Of a stretch of 64,000 nucleotides of DNA, positions 1 through 8,005 are shown piece by piece. Made by a program: the position numbers and the translations under genes. Under the pieces are notes generated by a model, which was not told where the DNA came from, did not search any database, and worked only from the letters and a program-made list of their open reading frames with translations. The first letter of the stretch is position 1; each line of letters begins with the position of its first letter. Source of the DNA: Microbacterium excoecariae (GTDB lineage: Bacteria > Actinomycetota > Actinomycetes > Actinomycetales > Microbacteriaceae); contig NZ_JAANCO010000001.1 of the NCBI RefSeq assembly GCF_011326725.1, positions 1,897,115-1,961,114 of the forward strand, given 5' to 3'.

Positions 1-1801
1 TCTGCGTGGAGTACGGGTAGGTCGCGCTCGTCGTGTACCCGTCGATGATCCACACGATGCGGCCGTCGACGACGCTCGGGTACGGGTCGCTGTCGAGCGT
101 CAGGTACGGCGCGACCTTCTGCACGCGCTCGGCCGGGTCGCGGTCGTAGAGGATCTGCGAGTCGGCGTTGATCTGGTCCGAGAACAGGATCTGCTCCGAC
201 TGGAACTTCAGCGCGTAGAGCAGGCGGTGGAAGTAGCTCCCGACGCTCGGGCCGCCGTCGCCCTCGAAGGTCGTGCGCGTCTGGTTCTCCTCGCCGGATC
301 CCGTCGCGTAGTCGAGCTCCACCGGCTCAGCACCCTCGGGCGCGCCGACGATCGAGTACGTGGGCGACTGCTCGCCGAAGTAGATACGCGGCTCGTAGTC
401 CTCCTCCGTGAGGAAGCCCGAGGACGGGATGTCGCCCTCGATGAAGACGGGCTCGCCCTCGCCGGTGCGCTCGTTGCCCTTGGCGGCGACCATGCCGTAG
501 CCGTGCGTGTAGGTCATCGTCGTGTTGACCCAGCTCTGGGCGTCGGATCCGAGGCCCGACAGGTCGAGCTCGCGCAGCGAGACGACGGTGTCCTGCATCT
601 CGCCGTCGATCTCGTAGCGGTCGACGTCGAGGGTCTCCTGGAAGCCGTAGTACGGCCGGTACTGCTGCAGCTGCTGAACCGTCGGGCTGATGATGGCCGG
701 ATCCATCAGGCGCAGCGACGCGGTCGTCGCGGCGTCGTCGCGCAGCTGGCCCTGCTCGACCGTGGTCTGGGCCGTGTAGTCGGTCGTCTCGATGCCGTCG
801 AGGTCGTATGCGGCGCGCGTCGCGTCGACGTTGCGCTGGTAGTACTCGAGCTGCAGCGCGCGCTCGTTCGGCGTGACCTGGAAGGTCTGCACGCCCCAGG
901 GCAGGCCGACGGTGACCACGAGCGAGGTCACGATGAGCAGGCCCGTCGCCACGAGCGGGTAGCGCCAGCGACCGAGCCAGGCCGTGATGAGGAACAGCAC
1001 GGCCACGAGCGCCGCGACGACCGCGAGGATCGTCTGGCCCGGGATGAGCGCGTTGGCCGCGACGTAGTCGGGGCCGGTGATGCGGCCCTGCGGCGTGACG
1101 AGCGACGCGAAGCGGTCGAGCCAGATGCTCACCGCCTGCAGAAGCAGGTACAGGCCAGCCGTCACGGCGAGCTGGATCCGCGCGGGGCGCGAGATGCTGA
1201 GCTCGCCCTGGCCGACGCGGACGGAACCGTAGAGGTAGCACACGAGCGCGGTCAGCAGCAGCGAAATGATCACGACGCCCGAGGCGAAGCCGACGAGGCC
1301 CTGCCAGAAAGGCAGGTCGAACAGGTAGAACGACGTGTCGAGCCCGAACTGGGCGTCGGTCTCGCCCGACGCCACGCCGTTGAGCCACATCCAGGTGGTC
1401 TCCCACTGCGCGGACGTGGCGAAGCCGGCGAAGAAGCCGAACAGGACGGGGATGCCCCACATGCCGAGGCGCCGGAGCGGCTCCACGACCTCCTGGTAGC
1501 GATCCAGCTGCGAGCTCAGACGCGCGTACACGGGTCGCATGCGGTAGGCCAGGTTGATCGCCACCCACAGCGGCACCGCCATGCCCACGAACCCGACCAC
1601 GAACATCACCACCCGGGCGATCCACTGGGTCGTCAGGACTGAGCTGAAGCCCAGCTGACGGAACCACAGCAGGTCCGTGTAGAGGTTCGCCATCCCGAAC
1701 AGCACCGCGAGAAGCACGGCAATCGTGACGACCGTCGCGATGACGATGCGCCTAGTCGGGGAGGACGATGTGGCCGAGTTCTGCGTCGAGTTCGTGGTCA
1801 C
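1..1801 (-). CDS. UPF0182 family large membrane protein (N-terminal 600 residues, runs off window)
   Basis: Reading down from a GTG at 1801 the frame stays open to base 1. It gives several hydrophobic helices in the first ~320 residues, then a long soluble region with motifs such as QTFQVTPNE and YTHGYGMVAAKGNERT that are typical of UPF0182/COG1615 (usually 900-1000 residues, so about 600 are here). The orthologue in M. tuberculosis is Rv3193c, next to the same PDZ protease. Function is unknown; it is an integral membrane protein with a large extracytoplasmic domain. The GTG is preceded by TAGGAT with a 6-base gap (1808-1813), so the mRNA is probably leaderless. Long open frames also exist on both strands here but are GC-rich shadows without family resemblance. 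Confidence 0.9.
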   Translation of the reverse strand, partial: MTTNSTQNSATSSSPTRRIVIATVVTIAVLLAVLFGMANLYTDLLWFRQLGFSSVLTTQWIARVVMFVVGFVGMAVPLWVAINLAYRMRPVYARLSSQLDRYQEVVEPLRRLGMWGIPVLFGFFAGFATSAQWETTWMWLNGVASGETDAQFGLDTSFYLFDLPFWQGLVGFASGVVIISLLLTALVCYLYGSVRVGQGELSISRPARIQLAVTAGLYLLLQAVSIWLDRFASLVTPQGRITGPDYVAANALIPGQTILAVVAALVAVLFLITAWLGRWRYPLVATGLLIVTSLVVTVGLPWGVQTFQVTPNERALQLEYYQRNVDATRAAYDLDGIETTDYTAQTTVEQGQLRDDAATTASLRLMDPAIISPTVQQLQQYRPYYGFQETLDVDRYEIDGEMQDTVVSLRELDLSGLGSDAQSWVNTTMTYTHGYGMVAAKGNERTGEGEPVFIEGDIPSSGFLTEEDYEPRIYFGEQSPTYSIVGAPEGAEPVELDYATGSGEENQTRTTFEGDGGPSVGSYFHRLLYALKFQSEQILFSDQINADSQILYDRDPAERVQKVAPYLTLDSDPYPSVVDGRIVWIIDGYTTSATYPYSTQ

Positions 1802-1807
1802 GCTTCC

Positions 1808-1813
1808 ATCCTA
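1808..1813 (-). promoter_or_regulatory. -10 hexamer TAGGAT for leaderless UPF0182 gene
   Basis: TAGGAT on the minus strand ends 6 bases before the GTG start at 1801. A TANNNT box at this spacing puts the transcript start at or next to the start codon. Confidence 0.55.
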
Positions 1814-1844
1814 CGTGGGAGCGGGGCCCGCGGATCCGCGCCGG

Positions 1845-2969
1845 CTACTCCGCCGCGCAGGCCGGCAGGTCCTCCGGCGCCCCGGCGGCGATCGCGTCCA
1901 CGGCCGCGAGGGCGTCGTCGAGGGTTCCGACGCGCACGACCTGCAACCCCGACGGTACGTGGCCGACGACCTCGTCGCAGTTCTCCTCGGGCGCGAGGAA
2001 GTACTCCGCGCCGGCGTCGCGCGCGCCGTAGAGCTTCTGCCGGATCCCGCCGATCGGGCCGACCTCGCCCGTCGCGGTGATCGTGCCGGTGCCGGCAATC
2101 GGCTCGCCGCCCGTGAGCTCCTCGGGGGTGAGGACGTCGATGATGCCGAGCGCGAACATCGTCCCGGCGCTCGGGCCGCCCACGTTGTCCAGCTGGATCG
2201 TGACGTCGACGGGGAGGTCGTAGGTCGTGCTGAGGCTGACGCCGATAATCCACGCGCCGTCGCGCTCGACGGGCGTGATCGTCTCGCTCGCGCGGGCGCC
2301 GTCGCGCTCAATCGTCAGCTCGACCGGATCCCCCTCACCCGCGCCGATGATCTCCTGCAGCTCGGACACGTCGGCGAGCTCCTGGCCGTTCGCGGCGACG
2401 ATCCGGTCGTCGACCGCGAGGATCCCTTCGGCCGGCGCGTCCTCCGCGAACGCCGCGACCCGGATGTCGGCGGGGACCTCGTAGCCGAGCTGGGTGAGCG
2501 CCGCCGCGGCCGCCTGGCCCTGCGAGTCCGTCATGAGGGCGGCGTTCTGCTCGTCGCGCTCCTCGGTCGTGACGCCCTCGGGATAGACGGAGTCAAGCGG
2601 AAGGATTGCGCGCGACGGGTTCCCCCACGCGAGCGCGAGCTCCACCCAGGACAGGCGATGCTCGCGGTTACCGACGACCTGCACCGTCGTGAGGTCCAGC
2701 GCGCCCTCGGTGGGGTAGGTCTCCGCGCCGTCGACCTCGATGAGCGGCACGGCCTCCCCGTCGCCCATGTCGACCTCGCCGATCGTGTTGTAAACGGGAC
2801 CCGGCTGCTGGACGACGTAGTCGGTCGGCAGGAAGCTCATGACGACAAGCGCGACGAGCGCCGCCGCGAGCCACGCGACGCCGCGCGCGAGGCGCGACGA
2901 GCCTCGGCGAGACGAACGGGAGCCGGGGGAATCGGCGTCGGTGGCGGTGTCGACCCTGTGCTCGGTCAC
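1845..2969 (-). CDS. YlbL-like membrane-anchored PDZ/Lon (S16) protease
   Basis: 374 residues: one N-terminal transmembrane helix (about 30-47), a PDZ domain (about 150-230) and a Lon-type proteolytic domain (about 240-360). The Ser-Lys dyad is visible as Ser267 in DNVGGPSAGT and Lys312 in IRQKLYGARDAG, so the enzyme should be active. The family cleaves membrane or extracytoplasmic proteins facing the outside; the substrate is unknown. The GTG start has a good Shine-Dalgarno (AAGGAG). It ends 43 bases upstream of the UPF0182 start on the same strand, matching Rv3194c-Rv3193c order in mycobacteria, which suggests a linked envelope role. Confidence 0.9.
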   Translation of the reverse strand: MTEHRVDTATDADSPGSRSSRRGSSRLARGVAWLAAALVALVVMSFLPTDYVVQQPGPVYNTIGEVDMGDGEAVPLIEVDGAETYPTEGALDLTTVQVVGNREHRLSWVELALAWGNPSRAILPLDSVYPEGVTTEERDEQNAALMTDSQGQAAAAALTQLGYEVPADIRVAAFAEDAPAEGILAVDDRIVAANGQELADVSELQEIIGAGEGDPVELTIERDGARASETITPVERDGAWIIGVSLSTTYDLPVDVTIQLDNVGGPSAGTMFALGIIDVLTPEELTGGEPIAGTGTITATGEVGPIGGIRQKLYGARDAGAEYFLAPEENCDEVVGHVPSGLQVVRVGTLDDALAAVDAIAAGAPEDLPACAAE

Positions 2970-3126
2970 GGAGCTCCTTTCGCGCGCCGCCCGGTCGCTC
3001 GCCGCGCTCGTTCGCGGGGGGCGTAAGACGCCGGCGGCGAGAAGCCGCCTGTCGGGGGACGCGTCCGATTAGCGTAGGACGTGATCGCACATGGCGCGCT
3101 GAGAGCGCGACGGAAAGGCGGCTGAC

Positions 3127-4515
3127 GTGAGCGACGAGAACACCCCCGACGACGACTTCCAGGAGATGCTGCGGCGCCTCCTCGGCGGCGCCGACGGTGC
3201 CTCCCCCTTCGGCGCCTCCGGCATCGACCCCGAGCAGCTGGGGCGCATGGGCGTCGACCCGGCGATGCTGCAGCAGATGATGGGCGCGCTGCAGGGCGCC
3301 ATGAGCGGCGCCTCGGAGGGCATCGACTGGGGCGCCACGCGCGTGGGCGCGCTCCACCTCGCGAATCAGTCGAGCCGCGGCATCGCCTCGACGCAGCGCG
3401 CCGATCTCGGGCAGGCGTTCCAGCTCGCCGACCTGTGGCTGAGCGAGGCGACCGCGCTCGACGCCACGGGTGAGACGCCGCGCGTCTTCACCCGGGGCGA
3501 GTGGGTCGAGCAGACCCTCGCGGTGTGGCAGGAGCTCGCCGAGCCCGTGGCGACGAGCATCGCGGACGCGCTGACCGGCGCGCTGAGCGCGCAGGCGCCC
3601 GAAGAGATGGAGGGCATGATCCAGGGCGCCCAGCGCATGCTCCGCGCCGTCGGCGGATCCCTCTTCGCGACCCAGCTCGGGCAGGTCGTCGGGCGCCTGT
3701 CGCTCGAGGTCGTCTCGGGCGGCGACGTCGGCATCCCTCTCCTCCCCGCGGGCATGGCGGCGATCCTGCCGCAGAACTTCGCCGACCTCGGCGACGGCCT
3801 CGAGATCCCGGACGACCAGCTCGCCCTGTACTTCGCGGCGCGCGAGCTCGCGCACGCGCGGCTGTTCAAGCACGCGCGCTGGCTCCGCCTTGGCGTCATG
3901 AGCCAGGTGACGGATTTCGCGCGCGGGATCCACGTGGACACGGACGCGCTCGAGGACCTCGCGACTCGCTTCGACCCGTCGCACCCCGAAGAGTTGCAGG
4001 GTGCCCTGCAGTCCGGCGCGCTCCTCCCCCAGCAAACCGACGCCCAGCGCGCCGCCCTCGCGCGGTTGGAGCACATGCTCGCGCTCGTCGAGGGGTGGGT
4101 CGACGTCGTCGCCGCGGACGCAACCTCGCGGGTCCCCAGCCTCGACCGCATCGCGGAGGTCACGCGACGGCGGCGCGCCGCGGGCGGTCCCGCCGAAGAC
4201 GCGCTGGCCGCTCTCGTGGGTCTCGAGCTGCGACCGCGTCGCCTGCGCGAGGCCGCGGCCATGTGGCGCGCCGTCGGAGACGCGGTCGGCGCGTCCGCGC
4301 GCGACGCGCTCTGGGACTACCCCGACCTCGTCCCCACCCCCGAAGACATCGACGACCCGACCGCGCTCATCGCGCGCCTCGAGGCCTCCCTCCGCGGCGA
4401 CAGCGCGCCGCGCGACGAGATGGACGACGCGCTCGACCGGCTACTCGCCGAGGCGGCCGGCTCGGACGAGAGCGACGATCAGGACGAGACGGGCGAGGGC
4501 CCTCGTCCCGTGTAG
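3127..4515 (+). CDS. DUF2342 zinc-dependent metalloprotease-like protein
   Basis: 462 residues. It has a low-complexity Met/Gln/Gly-rich N-terminus (about 15-65), then the conserved DUF2342 body with the motif ARELAHARLFKHARW (about 238-252), where Glu240 and His243 sit in the place of the proposed metal site; there is no canonical HExxH. The C-terminus is acidic. The start is a GTG preceded by GGAAAGGCGG. It is divergent from the Lon-like protease, as Rv3195 is from Rv3194c. The family is actinobacterial and annotated as hydrolase or zinc metalloprotease from weak similarity; activity is unproven. Confidence 0.85.
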   Translation: MSDENTPDDDFQEMLRRLLGGADGASPFGASGIDPEQLGRMGVDPAMLQQMMGALQGAMSGASEGIDWGATRVGALHLANQSSRGIASTQRADLGQAFQLADLWLSEATALDATGETPRVFTRGEWVEQTLAVWQELAEPVATSIADALTGALSAQAPEEMEGMIQGAQRMLRAVGGSLFATQLGQVVGRLSLEVVSGGDVGIPLLPAGMAAILPQNFADLGDGLEIPDDQLALYFAARELAHARLFKHARWLRLGVMSQVTDFARGIHVDTDALEDLATRFDPSHPEELQGALQSGALLPQQTDAQRAALARLEHMLALVEGWVDVVAADATSRVPSLDRIAEVTRRRRAAGGPAEDALAALVGLELRPRRLREAAAMWRAVGDAVGASARDALWDYPDLVPTPEDIDDPTALIARLEASLRGDSAPRDEMDDALDRLLAEAAGSDESDDQDETGEGPRPV

Positions 4516-4628
4516 GGCGTGTCTTTCTCCTGAACGCTTCCCGGTCCTGGGCCGGGGACGCCGCGCTCGTCGGCGGGGTGCGCTGTGGATAACGCGCACG
4601 GCCCCGCCGGAGACGGCAGAATCTCGGC

Positions 4629-5486
4629 ATGGCGATGCTGCAGATCGACCCGGCCTTCGCGCTTCTCTGGCGCGACGAACGCACCGTGCAGCTCGGCGCC
4701 CGGCCGGCGGTCGCCGTTCTCGTCGATCCGCCGTCCTGGCAGCTCGAGATGCTCGATGCGCTCGCCCGAGGCGTGCCGGGCGAGCGCGTGGCGGGGGTCG
4801 CGGCCGCATTCGGCGGCGACGCGGCAGGCGTCGCCGAATTCCTGACGACCGTCGGCCCCGCCCTCCGCGAGGTGCGCCCGGATCCGGCCGTGCACGTCCT
4901 CGCGGCGGACTCCGTGTCGCACGATGCCGTGCTCGGCGTGTGCGGGGCTCTCGCCGACGGCGGCTACGCGCCCGTCCGCGCGACGATCGGCGCGGCGACC
5001 GCACGGCCCGACCGCGTCGCGCTGATCGTGTGCGCGGAGATCGTTCCGCCGCACCTGGCGCACGAGCTGATGGCCCACGACATCGCGCACCTGCCGGTCG
5101 CCCTCGCGCCCCGCCGCGCCGAGATCGGTCCGCTCGTCCGGCCGGGCGTCACGGCCTGCCTCTCGTGCCTGTGGGAGCACGCCCGGGGCCGCGACGCCGC
5201 GTGGCCGCGGCTCGCGGCCCAGCTCCTCTCGCGCGCACCGGGCGCGGCACTCACGCGCACGCTCGGGTCCGTCGCGGGGTCGCACGCCGTCGCCCTGCTC
5301 CGCGACGGCGCGGCCGCACCGCCCCGATCCCGCTCCGTCAGCGTGACGGCCGAGCGCCGGACGTGGCGCTCGCACGCTCCTCACCCAGAGTGTCTCTGCC
5401 AATCTCCGCGGCGAACCGGGACGGAGCCCGCCCCCCTCGCCCGCCCGCGGCCCAGGACAACGACAGCGAGCGCTCCGCCCGCGTGA
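4629..5486 (+). CDS. Orphan TOMM cyclodehydratase / E1-like (ocin-ThiF-type) protein
   Basis: 285 residues, small and alpha/beta-like. It carries the structural zinc ligands of the cyclodehydratase/ThiF superfamily: CLSC (177-180) in GPLVRPGVTACLSCLWEH and a C-terminal HPECLC (252-257). No ATP-binding glycine motif of canonical ThiF is evident and no precursor peptide, YcaO or dehydrogenase gene lies nearby, so it is not a complete azole-peptide cluster. Rv3196 holds the same position in mycobacteria. The last 149 bases overlap the convergent uvrD2 end, including the HPECLC codons, so this tail is real coding sequence. CAGAAT sits 6 bases before the ATG, a weak leaderless-type box. Confidence 0.7.
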   Translation: MAMLQIDPAFALLWRDERTVQLGARPAVAVLVDPPSWQLEMLDALARGVPGERVAGVAAAFGGDAAGVAEFLTTVGPALREVRPDPAVHVLAADSVSHDAVLGVCGALADGGYAPVRATIGAATARPDRVALIVCAEIVPPHLAHELMAHDIAHLPVALAPRRAEIGPLVRPGVTACLSCLWEHARGRDAAWPRLAAQLLSRAPGAALTRTLGSVAGSHAVALLRDGAAAPPRSRSVSVTAERRTWRSHAPHPECLCQSPRRTGTEPAPLARPRPRTTTASAPPA

Positions 5487-7047
5487 TCCCCACGTAGGCG
5501 AGCCGCCGCTCCTCGTCCACCGCCTCCAGGCCCTGCGCGTAGGAGATCGGCATGAGGCCCTCGGCGAACCCGACGATGAAGACGTGGGGCCATTCGAGGC
5601 CCTTCGCGGCGTGCATCGTCGACAGGGTGACGGTCGCCAGCTGCGGCTCGTGCTGGTCCTTCGCGCGCGCCAGGAGATCGTCGGCGAAGGCGCGCAGGCT
5701 CGCACCGTCCCCGGCCGCTCGCGCGAGCGCAAGGATCGCCTCGCGCGCCTCCCACGCATCGCGGAGGGCGCCGCCCGCCTCCGGCGGCTCGTCGGTGTGA
5801 CCGAGGCCGCGCAGGACGTCGCGCACGGTCTCCGCGAACGTACCCGAGCTCGGCGCCACGGCCGCCGCGCGGATGGCCATGATGGCCTGACGCACCTCCG
5901 GCATGTCGAAGAACCGCCGACCGCCGAGCACCGTCGTCGCCACGCCGGCGCGCGCCAGCGCCTGCTGCACGGCCGCCGACTGCCCGTGAGACCGATACAG
6001 CACGGCGATCTCGCTCGCCGGCACGCCGCCCGCGACAAGGGAGCGCACGCGGCCAGCGACGCCCGCCGCCTCCTCGTCGTCGCTGCCGTACGCCGCGACG
6101 CGCGGGGGGACGGGATCCGCGGGCGCGTTCGGCCCCGGCGACAGGCGTAGCGCGCCGGGCCTCCCGCGCATCAGCGCGTTGGCGACGTCCAGGATCGGGG
6201 CGGCCGACCGATAGTTCGTCTCGAGCCGCACGACGGTGGCATCGGGGAAGCGGGTGCCGAACTCAAGCAGGAAGCGGGCCTCCGCCCCCGCGAACGAGTA
6301 GATGGTCTGGCTGGCGTCGCCGACGACGCAGATGTCCCGGCGCGTCCCCAGCCAGAGCTCCAGGAGTCGGTTCTGCAGCGGGGACACGTCCTGGAACTCG
6401 TCCACCGTGAAATGCCGGTACTGTTCCCGGATCGCGAGCGCGACCCGCGGCTCCGACTCGATCATGCCCGCGCACGCGAGGAGCACATCCTCGAAATCGA
6501 GCTGTCGTCGCTCATCCTTGAGCTTCTCGTAGGCAGCCATCAGGTCGATCAGCGCGTCGCCCCGCACGGGGCCGACCGAGCGCCCCAGCACGCGATACTC
6601 CTCGAGGGTCCGCATCGTCACCTTGCGCCACTCGATCTGCGCGGCGATATCGCGCAGCGTGTTCGTGTCGGGGCGGATCCGCAGCGCATCGGCGGCGTGC
6701 GCGAGCAGGCGCACCTTGTTGTCGACGATCGTCGGGGCGGTGTCCCCCGCCACCGTCGGCCAGAAATAGTTCAGCTGCGCGAGCGCGGCCGCGTGGAAGG
6801 TCTTCGCCTGGACGCCCACGACGCCCATGGCGCGCAGGCGCCCGCGCAACTCCCCCGCGGCCTTCGACGTGAACGTCAGCGCGAGGACCCGCTGGGGGGT
6901 GAAGACCCCCTCCTCCACCCCGTGCGCGATGCGGTGCGTGATGACGCGCGTCTTCCCGGTCCCCGCGCCGGCCAGGACGGCCACCGGCCCGCGCACGATC
7001 TCCGCCGCCTCGCGCTGGCGCGGGTCGAGCCCCTCGAGCGCCGTCAC
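5338..7047 (-). CDS. uvrD2: UvrD2-like superfamily 1A DNA helicase, short form
   Basis: 569 residues from the GTG at 7047; the upstream open frame is a shadow of nudC. Walker A is GAGTGKT (27-33), motif II is in TVDEFQDVSPLQ, motif III SQTIYSFAG, motif VI YVGITRAERSL. Mycobacterial UvrD2 (Rv3198c) continues into an HRDC domain and a tetracysteine module; here the protein stops soon after motif VI with a basic tail, so both are missing. The start overlaps the nudC stop by 4 bases (GTGA), so the two are co-transcribed, again as in mycobacteria. The last 149 bases run antiparallel through the 3' end of the cyclodehydratase-like gene. Confidence 0.9.
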   Translation of the reverse strand: MTALEGLDPRQREAAEIVRGPVAVLAGAGTGKTRVITHRIAHGVEEGVFTPQRVLALTFTSKAAGELRGRLRAMGVVGVQAKTFHAAALAQLNYFWPTVAGDTAPTIVDNKVRLLAHAADALRIRPDTNTLRDIAAQIEWRKVTMRTLEEYRVLGRSVGPVRGDALIDLMAAYEKLKDERRQLDFEDVLLACAGMIESEPRVALAIREQYRHFTVDEFQDVSPLQNRLLELWLGTRRDICVVGDASQTIYSFAGAEARFLLEFGTRFPDATVVRLETNYRSAAPILDVANALMRGRPGALRLSPGPNAPADPVPPRVAAYGSDDEEAAGVAGRVRSLVAGGVPASEIAVLYRSHGQSAAVQQALARAGVATTVLGGRRFFDMPEVRQAIMAIRAAAVAPSSGTFAETVRDVLRGLGHTDEPPEAGGALRDAWEAREAILALARAAGDGASLRAFADDLLARAKDQHEPQLATVTLSTMHAAKGLEWPHVFIVGFAEGLMPISYAQGLEAVDEERRLAYVGITRAERSLSLSWAAGGRGGRAPSRFAAEIGRDTLGEERASATSGARPSR

Positions 7048-7940
7048 GACGCGGAGGCGGCACGATCGTGCCAGGCGCGAATCAGCCGGTGCGCGACGGA
7101 CACGCCGCCCGGCAGGGCCACGTCGCCCTCGCCGCGCAGCCCGCGCGCGACCTCCTCGCGCGAGAACCACCGCAGCGCGACGATCTCCTCGCCGTCCTCG
7201 CGGGCCTCGCCCGCGTCGACCACCGTGGCGTGAAACCCCAGCATGAGCGATCGCGGATAGGGCCAGGCCTGCGAGGCGACATAGCGCACGTCGCGCACGC
7301 GGATCCCCGCCTCCTCGGCGAGCTCGCGGTGCACCGCCTGCTCCGCAGTCTCGCCCGCCTCCACGAAGCCCGCGAAGCAGGAATACATGCGACCGCCCCA
7401 CGCGGCGTTCGCCCCGAGCAGCAGCGCCTCATCGTCCGCGCGGGACACCGCGACGATGACGGCCGGATCCGTGCGCGGAAAGTGCTCCCGGCCGCAGCCC
7501 GAGCAGCGCCGGGACCAGCCCGCGGTCTCGAACCTCGTGAGGGCGCCGCACGCGGGGCAGAACGGCGCCGCGACGTGCCATCGCGCGAGAGCGACGGCGG
7601 AGACGGCGAGGTCGGTCGCCCCCGGCGCGAGCCGAGCGCCAACGTCGCGGAACGCCCCCCACCGCGTGCCCGAGGGGGCCTCCGCACCGGCGGGCACAGC
7701 CGCGAGGAGAACCGCGTTGCCGTCCTCCGCGCGCCCGAGGAACGCCCACGTGGCGCCCGCGGGCGCGGCGCCGACCGGCACGAGCTCGAGCGCGTCGCGG
7801 TCTGTCGCGAGCGCGAGCGCGTCCCCCGAGACCACGACGACCCGTGCATCGCCGCCCGCGCGTAGCCGCGCGAGCAGGCCCTCGTCGGTGCGCTCCGCCG
7901 CAGAGGCATCGACGCGAACGTCCGGCATCTGAACCGTCAT
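7044..7940 (-). CDS. nudC: NAD(+) diphosphatase NudC
   Basis: 298 residues. It hydrolyses NAD(H) to NMN(H) and AMP and may decap NAD-RNA. The zinc ribbon has Cys128/131 (CPAC) and Cys146/149 (CSGC), followed by a full Nudix box from Gly191 (GFVEAGETAEQAVHRELAEE) and the NudC signature SQAWPYP (223-229, canonical SQPWPFP). The ATG is preceded by GGGAG. It shares an operon with uvrD2 and forms a divergent pair with the phosphotransferase. Length and motif order are standard for the family. Confidence 0.93.
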   Translation of the reverse strand: MTVQMPDVRVDASAAERTDEGLLARLRAGGDARVVVVSGDALALATDRDALELVPVGAAPAGATWAFLGRAEDGNAVLLAAVPAGAEAPSGTRWGAFRDVGARLAPGATDLAVSAVALARWHVAAPFCPACGALTRFETAGWSRRCSGCGREHFPRTDPAVIVAVSRADDEALLLGANAAWGGRMYSCFAGFVEAGETAEQAVHRELAEEAGIRVRDVRYVASQAWPYPRSLMLGFHATVVDAGEAREDGEEIVALRWFSREEVARGLRGEGDVALPGGVSVAHRLIRAWHDRAASAS

Positions 7941-7992
7941 CGACTCCCTCTCTCTGGGGCGTGGCGTGGCGCCCGAGGCGGCCGCCGCAACC

Positions 7993-7998
7993 TAGTCT
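7993..7998 (+). promoter_or_regulatory. -10 hexamer TAGTCT for leaderless phosphotransferase gene
   Basis: TAGTCT lies 7 bases before the ATG at 8006, which supports this start over any in-frame upstream codon. Confidence 0.5.
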
Positions 7999-8005
7999 GG
8001 GCGGC

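Noticed and set aside
227..1667. Long open frames on both strands across the UPF0182 gene
   Set aside because: Arg/Ala/Pro-rich shadow translations typical of 70% G+C DNA; the real gene is a third frame open to the window edge.
4584..4592. TGTGGATAA, a perfect match to the reverse of the E. coli DnaA box
   Set aside because: Single copy, no A/T-rich unwinding element, no dnaA or dnaN nearby; not evidence for an origin.
4629..5486. Azole-modified peptide (TOMM) biosynthetic cluster
   Set aside because: No YcaO, dehydrogenase or precursor peptide in the flanking genes.
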